From the NCBI RefSeq assembly GCF_001274725.1, contig NZ_LGUF01000007.1, positions 5,091,655 to 5,155,654 on the forward strand: DNA of 64,000 nt. The letters run 5' to 3'. This document shows positions 59,089-64,000 of this stretch, piece after piece. Every line of letters starts with the position of its first letter. Position 1 is the stretch's first letter. Below the pieces are notes generated by a model. The model did no database searches. It was not told the DNA's origin and saw nothing but the letters and a program-made list of their open reading frames with translations. Source of the DNA: Sporosarcina globispora. GTDB lineage: Bacteria; Bacillota; Bacilli; Bacillales; Cytobacillaceae. A program made the position numbers and the translations under genes.

Positions 59089-59897
59089 TAGCTTTGGCAA
59101 TTTTCACAATAGAACGATTTCCGTGAAGAAATTTCTTCTTTCACTATCGGGCTGCTGCAGCGGAGACATGGTTCTCCTTCTCTGTCATACACTCTGCACT
59201 GCTCATTATAACCCCCGGTTTTGGCATCTCCTTTAAACAAAGGCTCTTCCATATAGCCCCCAAACTGAATGGCCCTGGTTAAAACGCCTTTCATAGACTG
59301 ATATAGGATTTTTAATTCATCCTCATCCATTTCATCCGCTTTTCTCATAGGCAGCATGCCTGCCTCAAAACAGATTTCATCACTGTAGCAGTTGCCGATT
59401 CCCGAAAGAAACTGCTGATTGACGAATGTCGTTTTCAGCATACCTCTTCTGCTTCCGATCAGCTCGCGGAATTCCGGAAATCCCAATGTTTGATCCAGAG
59501 GCTCCGGTCCAAGATCTGAAAGCTCCTTTTCGAGCTCAGTGTCTGTCAGCAAGTGGAGATAGCCAAGTCTAAGTCCAATAAAATATAGCTTTTTATCGCC
59601 AAAAGAAATAATAACCTGTTTGGTGCGGTCAGGATTGTCCTCTTCATTGCCAATATACATCCAGCCGCCGAGCATCAGATGCAGCAATAGGTTTTTACCG
59701 GAGCTCAGCTGAAAAATAAGATGTTTAGCCCTTCGGTGGATTTCGGTTATTTGCATATTTATTAGCTGACTTTTGAATTGGGCAAGCTGCACATTGATGG
59801 ACTTTTCCCGATTAACCTCTACATCTGTAATGACTTTACGGGCCATCTGCTCCGTTAACAGCCTTCTGTAGGTTTCCATTTCCGGAAGTTCGGGCAT
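59088..59897 (-). CDS. DNA glycosylase/AP lyase, Fpg/Nei family
   Basis: 269 aa starting PELPEMETYRRLL, with the catalytic Pro after Met and the Glu (PELPE) typical of Fpg/Nei. RRAKHLIFQLSSGKNLLLHLMLGGW carries the conserved Lys. The helix-two-turn-helix region is FVNQQFLSGIGNCYSDEICFEAGMLP, and the C-terminal zinc finger is C-x-V-Y-D-R-E-G-E-P-C-L-R-C..FYCENC. Removes oxidised bases and nicks DNA. It reads nearer to a second, divergent Fpg than to the canonical MutM beside polA, which lies elsewhere. Confidence 0.9.
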   Translation of the reverse strand: MPELPEMETYRRLLTEQMARKVITDVEVNREKSINVQLAQFKSQLINMQITEIHRRAKHLIFQLSSGKNLLLHLMLGGWMYIGNEEDNPDRTKQVIISFGDKKLYFIGLRLGYLHLLTDTELEKELSDLGPEPLDQTLGFPEFRELIGSRRGMLKTTFVNQQFLSGIGNCYSDEICFEAGMLPMRKADEMDEDELKILYQSMKGVLTRAIQFGGYMEEPLFKGDAKTGGYNEQCRVYDREGEPCLRCSSPIVKEEISSRKSFYCENCQS

Positions 59898-59987
59898 GTG
59901 GTCAGCTCCTTCCTAAAATACTGTTTCCTTAGTATCTAATGGAAGGAATCACTTCATTCCTGAAATTTCCCGCAAGTTGCGGAAACA

Positions 59988-61124
59988 TCATCCCAGACTC
60001 CGATTAATAGCCTCATTCAGCTGTGCAATGATATCATCCGCATGTTCAATTCCGATGGATATCCGCACCACCTGCTTTGTAATGCCAAGTTCCCTGCATG
60101 CTTCAGGAGGCAGAGCACGGTGCGATGTTATCAGAGGATGAGATACCGACGTTTCAACACCCGCAAGTGTCGGGACAATTTTAATCCATCCAAGTCCTTT
60201 AAAAAATTCATTCACATCAGCACTGTCAGTTAATTCAATCGTAACAATGGCGCCGAACCCTTCTTCACCATGCTGATAAGGATAATAGACTTTCTTTACT
60301 TCTTTGTTTTGCTTTAATGCCCCCGCCACTCTATTGGCATTGGCGGACTGCTGCTTCATTCTGAGAGCCAGAGTTTTCGCTCCCCTGCAGGTCAGCCAGG
60401 CTTCAAACGGACTTAAATTTGCACCGAGGTTTACAATTTTCCCGCGTGCTTTTCCAACCAGCTCTTCATCTCCAGCAAGGACGCCCGCCGTAATGTCGCT
60501 GTGCCCGCCAATGTATTTGGTCGCACTGTGGACGACTAAATCAATGCCTTTCAGATAGGGCTGACAATGGTAAGGTGTGGCAAAGGTATTATCTATCAGG
60601 GAGACGAGATGATGCTTCTGCGCCAGGCGGACGACTTCTTCAAGGTTTTCGACCCGCAATAAAGGATTTGTGATGGATTCAGAATATATGAGCTTTGTAT
60701 TCTCCTGTATGGCTCCCTCCACTTGAGCAGCATCCGAAAAGGAAACAACGGTTACTTCTATTCCAAGCTGTGTCAGCTCTTCCTTAATTAAATGGAAACT
60801 GCCGCCATACAGGTCATCTGCTGCCACAATATGGTCCCCGCTTTTGACCACAGCAAGGACCCCAGCCAGAATAGCAGATAAACCAGATGAAGCTGCCGCT
60901 CCAGCAGGTGCTCCTTCCAGTCTGGCGATTAATTCACCAAGCTCGTCGGTATTCGGATTTCCGACCCGGGAATAAAGATAATTACCGTTTCCCTGATAAA
61001 ATCCCTCCAGCTCATCAAGATCATTGAACGCGAAAGCCGAAGTTTGATAGATCGGTGTTACTTTGCTAATAATTGTTCGTTCGGTCTTATTTTTCTTATG
61101 CAGAACAGAAGTTTCGAAATTCAT
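59988..61124 (-). CDS. PLP-dependent trans-sulfuration enzyme (cystathionine gamma-synthase/lyase family)
   Basis: 378 aa. TPIYQTSAFAFNDLDELEGFYQGNGNYLYSRVGNPNTDELGELIARLEGA, AASSGLSAILAGVLAVVKSGDHIVAADDLYGG, LIYSESITNPLLRVENLEEV, DNTFATPYHCQPYLKGIDLVVHSATKYIGGHSDITAGVL with the PLP Lys in SATKYIGGHSD. Could be cystathionine gamma-synthase, a gamma-lyase or methionine gamma-lyase-like; B. subtilis MetI/MccB-like length. No SAM riboswitch or T-box is seen upstream; a hairpin at about 61140-61175 with T-rich leftward tail could attenuate. ATG 61124 with AAAGGAGAAGG. Confidence 0.88.
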   Translation of the reverse strand: MNFETSVLHKKNKTERTIISKVTPIYQTSAFAFNDLDELEGFYQGNGNYLYSRVGNPNTDELGELIARLEGAPAGAAASSGLSAILAGVLAVVKSGDHIVAADDLYGGSFHLIKEELTQLGIEVTVVSFSDAAQVEGAIQENTKLIYSESITNPLLRVENLEEVVRLAQKHHLVSLIDNTFATPYHCQPYLKGIDLVVHSATKYIGGHSDITAGVLAGDEELVGKARGKIVNLGANLSPFEAWLTCRGAKTLALRMKQQSANANRVAGALKQNKEVKKVYYPYQHGEEGFGAIVTIELTDSADVNEFFKGLGWIKIVPTLAGVETSVSHPLITSHRALPPEACRELGITKQVVRISIGIEHADDIIAQLNEAINRSLG

Positions 61125-61516
61125 ATGACCCTTCTCCTTTAAAAGAAATAAGGGCTGGACAATGCCCAGACCTTTAAAATGAAATTAGCTGAATTATAGA
61201 AAAATTATATCAATACAGCTTTGATGCGTCAATGAAGGAAAGAATCGCTATTTCACTTCCTTCAGAAAGCTTTTTATCCTGATACCTGTTCGCCTAATAA
61301 TTAGAGTTGTGTCTACATTTATCTCCGCATCAGCAAACTCTTCATCCCAGTTTTTCTGAACATTTTTGAAATCTTAATAATCCTAAACGGGGATTACTGC
61401 TATTGAGCCGGAATTATCAAAGAAATTTATGGGTATGGATAGAGAAGGAGAAATTGAATACAAATAGGGTTTGCAGGAAAAATTATGAACGAATACAACG
61501 TTACAGGAGGACAGGT

Positions 61517-63043
61517 ATGACGACATCCAACCATAAAACGCCCCAATATCCAGAGCCTTATTGGAGGGAGGAGGAACTTCCTTCCTTTGACAAGCTCAGA
61601 GAAGATGCCCAAACGGAAATTGCGATTGTAGGCGGCGGCATTACTGGGATTACAGCTGGGTACCTTCTTGCCAAAGAAGGCTATAAGGTGGCTATCCTTG
61701 AAGCCGGCAATATTTTGAACGGCACCACCGGCCATACAACAGCCAAAGTTACGGCACAGCATGGGTTAATTTATGATGAATTAATCAGCCATTTCGGCGA
61801 AGAAAAAGCCAAGCTCTATTACCAGGCTTCCGCCGATGCGCTGGAATTTATCCGGAAAACAGTTTCTGACAAGCAAATTGAGTGCGATTTCAGCAATGAA
61901 GAAGCGATTATATATGCTGTTTCAGAAGAGTATGCACAAAAAGTTGAAAAAGAGCGGCAAGCATACGAAAAGCTCGGAATTCCAAGCGGAATGAAAGAGA
62001 GCATTCCTTTTAGCATCAGCACAACAGCGGTGCTCTCCATGTATGATCAGGCCCAATTTCATCCGCTGAAATACTTGAAAAAGCTGCTGAAAGACTTTGT
62101 GGATATGGGCGGCATCGTTTATGAAAATACAACAGCGGCAGATATTGAAGAAGGCAGCCTCCCTGATGTCGTAACCAGAGAAGGCCATCGCCTGAAATGC
62201 AAATATGTCATAGCTGCTTCCCACTTTCCTTTTGCAGACATGAAGGGCTTTTATTTTGCCAGATTATCTCCGGAAAGATCTTATGTTCTGGGAGTAAAGA
62301 CAAAAAATGATTTTCCTGGAGGCATGTATTACAGTGCCGATTCACCGACCCGCTCGCTGAGGTACACACCTTATAACGGGGACAAGCTGATTTTAGTGGG
62401 CGGCGACAGCCACAAGACGGGCCATGGTCCGGATACAATGAGGCACTATAAGGCCCTGGAGATCTTTGCAGAAGAGGTGCTCGGCATAACCGATTATCCT
62501 TATCGGTGGTCTGCCCAGGATTTATATTCGCTTGATAAAATCCCGTATATCGGTCCGATTACGTCCAAGCAGAAGAATATTTTTGTTGCAGCGGGCTATC
62601 GGAAATGGGGAATGTCAAACGGAACAGCCGCCGCCATGCTGATAAAAGATCTGATTATGGAAAAAGAAAACCCTTATGCCAAGCTGTTTACACCATCCAG
62701 ATTCCAGGCTGACCCAAGCATCAAAAAATTTATTGCAGCCAATACGGATGTAGCAGGACAACTGATCAAAGGAAAGCTTGAATTCGTGCCGAAAGAAACG
62801 GCCGATCTGGCAAATGATGAAGGCGGGGTCGTTATGATTAGCGGCAAGCGGACAGGAGCCTACAGGGATCCTGAAGGTAGCCTTCATCTTGTCGATACGA
62901 CCTGCACCCACATGGGATGTGAATGCGAATGGAACCATGGCGACCGCACTTGGGACTGCCCATGCCATGGCTCCCGCTTCTCCTATGACGGAAAAGTGGT
63001 GGAAGGTCCGGCAGCCAAACCTCTGAAAAGAGTTGAAGAATAA
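61517..63043 (+). CDS. FAD-dependent oxidoreductase with C-terminal Rieske [2Fe-2S] domain
   Basis: 508 aa from ATG 61517 (CAGGAGGACAGG upstream; the frame extends to 61403). N-terminal DAO fold with IAIVGGGITGITAGYLLAKEGYKVAILEAGNILNGTTGHTTAKVTAQH; the C-terminal ~80 residues form a Rieske domain with CTHMGCECEW and WDCPCHGSRFS, i.e. C-x-H and C-x2-H ligands. Links flavin oxidation to a one-electron Fe-S centre. The family is frequent in Bacillus (YhfW type); substrate unknown. The long upstream gap (61125-61516) has a GAAGGAA/TTCCTTC hairpin near 61230-61264 and nothing else. Confidence 0.93.
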   Translation: MTTSNHKTPQYPEPYWREEELPSFDKLREDAQTEIAIVGGGITGITAGYLLAKEGYKVAILEAGNILNGTTGHTTAKVTAQHGLIYDELISHFGEEKAKLYYQASADALEFIRKTVSDKQIECDFSNEEAIIYAVSEEYAQKVEKERQAYEKLGIPSGMKESIPFSISTTAVLSMYDQAQFHPLKYLKKLLKDFVDMGGIVYENTTAADIEEGSLPDVVTREGHRLKCKYVIAASHFPFADMKGFYFARLSPERSYVLGVKTKNDFPGGMYYSADSPTRSLRYTPYNGDKLILVGGDSHKTGHGPDTMRHYKALEIFAEEVLGITDYPYRWSAQDLYSLDKIPYIGPITSKQKNIFVAAGYRKWGMSNGTAAAMLIKDLIMEKENPYAKLFTPSRFQADPSIKKFIAANTDVAGQLIKGKLEFVPKETADLANDEGGVVMISGKRTGAYRDPEGSLHLVDTTCTHMGCECEWNHGDRTWDCPCHGSRFSYDGKVVEGPAAKPLKRVEE

Positions 63044-63081
63044 CTTATTGGCAGGCAATAACGTGATTTTTTGAAGAAATG

Positions 63082-63116
63082 AAGACAGTCTTCCCAGGAA
63101 AACTGTCTTTTTTTAT
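63082..63116 (+). terminator. Terminator of Rieske oxidoreductase
   Basis: AAGACAGTCTTCC / GGAAAACTGTCTT with a T7 tail. Confidence 0.85.
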
Positions 63117-63175
63117 GTATTTCCCATCATTTTGCGGGGAATTACTTGCGGGTGGTGGAGATAGTACCGATTTAA

Positions 63176-63276
63176 GTGCGGATAAAAATTTTTCTGTGCG
63201 GATAACTCACTTTTATGTGCGGATAAATTTTTTTATGTGCGGATAGCTCACTTTTATGTGCAGATAGACTTTTAAT
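63176..63276. repeat. Five-copy ~20.5-nt tandem repeat (GTGCGGATA...)
   Basis: GTGCGGATA (last copy GTGCAGATA) begins at 63176, 63196, 63217, 63237 and 63258. Alternate copies end in A-T-rich filler or in CTCACTTTTA, so copies 2 and 4 are more alike. Intergenic; not coding and far from CRISPR geometry. Confidence 0.75.
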
Positions 63277-63375
63277 TTATAAATGAGACCTTTCGAATAG
63301 ATGTATTTTACTTGCTGTTAACTCATTTTTATTTTCGAATAGATTTTTTCACTGCATATAGGTGCCTAGCACCAA

Positions 63376-63411
63376 ATAAAAAAATCCCCCTTTTAAAAAG
63401 GAGGATTTTTT
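63376..63411 (-). terminator. Terminator of the 44-aa gene
   Basis: AAAATCCTCCTT / AAGGGGGATTTT (leftward) with T run. Confidence 0.75.
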
Positions 63412-63413
63412 CA

Positions 63414-63548
63414 TTAGTCCTGCACGTTATTTTCTTTCTTTTCTTTGCTTCCGGTTGTGAATTCAACAAGCTCTTCGCTTGTGCGCTGAGGTCTGTGTTT
63501 ATTGTTATTGCGTTGTGCATTGCCGTTTCCGCGTTTGGTTCTGCCCAT
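63414..63548 (-). CDS. Small basic protein (44 aa), unknown
   Basis: Leftward from ATG 63548: MGRTKRGNGNAQRNNNKHRP then QRTSEELVEFTTGSKEKKENN. Very basic and Asn-rich at the N-terminus, acidic/basic at the end. AAGGAGAAG lies about 12 nt upstream, so initiation is plausible but not ideal; a competing out-of-frame ATG lies at 63556. A terminator follows. Might be a minor spore or ribosome-associated protein; not recognised. Confidence 0.55.
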   Translation of the reverse strand: MGRTKRGNGNAQRNNNKHRPQRTSEELVEFTTGSKEKKENNVQD

Positions 63549-63655
63549 ATTCTCATCTTCTCCTTTTTTGTTTTTCAGGAGTAGTATGAGTCAATAAACG
63601 GGCAGTTATTCTGAACAGTTGTGTGAATTGGAAAAAGCGCCTGGCAGTTTGATTT

Positions 63656-64000
63656 TTATACGATTTGACCGCCGCGCATTACTTTCTTTTCTGCAGTGAG
63701 GCCAAGTTCTTTGGCCAGTTTTTTGAGTTCTCGTTCTTCCCTTTCTGTGACAAGGGAGATGACGGTTCCGCTTGCACCGAATCTTCCTGTCCTCCCTGAC
63801 CGGTGGACATATTGATTAATATCTTTCGGGAAGTCGAAATGTACTACATGGGTGACTCCTTTTATGTCCAGCCCTCTTGCCGCTACATCCGTGGCAATCA
63901 GCATATTGGTTTTGCCTGTACGGAAGTTCTTGATTGCTTTCTGTCTGTCAAATTTGCTCAGATCGCTGTGGAGGGTGCTTGAAGAGATGTTTTTAAAATC
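63656..64000 (-). CDS. DEAD-box RNA helicase, C-terminal part (5' end outside window)
   Basis: The last 114 codons of a DEAD-box helicase, read leftwards from the window edge. Helicase C motifs are present: motif IV/V region TLHSDLSKFDRQKAIKNFRTGKTNMLIATDVAARGLDIKGVTHVV and motif VI HRSGRTGRFGASGT. It ends soon after (KKVMRGGQIV) with no long RNA-binding tail, so it is the short type. RNA remodelling in ribosome assembly or mRNA decay. Confidence 0.95.
   Translation of the reverse strand, partial: DFKNISSSTLHSDLSKFDRQKAIKNFRTGKTNMLIATDVAARGLDIKGVTHVVHFDFPKDINQYVHRSGRTGRFGASGTVISLVTEREERELKKLAKELGLTAEKKVMRGGQIV

Noticed and set aside
61125..61402. SAM riboswitch or T-box before the trans-sulfuration gene
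   Set aside because: No conserved SAM-I or T-box core; only a simple hairpin with T-rich tail.
63176..63276. Possible CRISPR array
   Set aside because: Repeat core is only 9 nt with 11-12-nt fillers that are similar to one another; no cas genes.
1..64000. tRNA, rRNA, prophage or insertion-sequence genes
   Set aside because: None found by reading for T-arm/anticodon patterns, transposase or integrase motifs.

Overview
The window is a chromosomal segment of a spore-former-type member of the Bacillaceae, most like the Bacillus/Cytobacillus/Mesobacillus group. The gene content supports this: a tapA-sipW biofilm locus with sinR, RsbR-like STAS proteins, motAB, hutH, queF behind a preQ1 riboswitch, the liaIH-liaFSR envelope-stress operon, a sesquarterpene/hopene cyclase, DUF3243 and lmo0954-type proteins, strong AGGAGG ribosome-binding sites and many U-tailed hairpin terminators. 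Almost everything is housekeeping or accessory metabolism. There is no prophage, CRISPR array, rRNA, tRNA or recognisable insertion sequence.

Layout. 1-2.2 kb: divergent biofilm locus (tapA and partial sipW leftwards; sinR and a class D sortase rightwards) separated by SinR-box operators. 2.3-6 kb: pseudouridine catabolism (psuK-psuG) and an Na+/alanine-type symporter. 6-8 kb: MarR regulator and MFS exporter. 8-12 kb: motAB behind a SigD-like promoter, small STAS and DUF1992 proteins, and a peroxiredoxin whose peroxidatic Cys codon is an in-frame UGA followed by a SECIS-like hairpin. 12-20 kb: hutH behind a leader attenuator, an RsbR paralogue, topB, a short-chain fatty acid transporter and an M29 aminopeptidase. 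20-26 kb: lipoprotein, panF-yhdT, preQ1 riboswitch/queF, mscL, a BAX-inhibitor-1 protein and a 5-formyl-THF cyclo-ligase-like protein. 26-30.5 kb: a structured leader-like RNA, then a Tat-exported gluconate-dehydrogenase-type subunit, its GMC flavoprotein partner and a dedicated TatA-TatC pair. 30.5-44 kb: acetyltransferases, tldD-pmbA, cardiolipin synthase, a broken small gene, SCP2 protein, gamma-glutamyltransferase, acyl-CoA thioesterase, a TetR regulator with an oxidoreductase sharing its 17-bp operator, CorA, and an RCK_C membrane protein. 44-50 kb: flippase, then a sigma-54 unit (PAS/AAA+ activator, -24/-12 promoter, class III aminotransferase, YjiH carrier). 50-54 kb: liaI-like, liaH, liaF, liaS, liaR. 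54-64 kb: degenerate M50-like membrane protein, terpene cyclase, VanW protein, RraA, a structured dispersed repeat, Fpg/MutM, a trans-sulfuration PLP enzyme, a Rieske flavoprotein, and the 3' part of a DEAD-box helicase.

The observations most worth following are the candidate selenocysteine peroxiredoxin (11238-11825), the apparent AUA start of tapA, the terminator/antiterminator-like RNA at 26252-26357, and the self-contained Tat/GMC export module. The TetR, MarR, SinR, SigD and sigma-54 sites are unusually legible. All functional calls come from reading the sequence; no database search was run.
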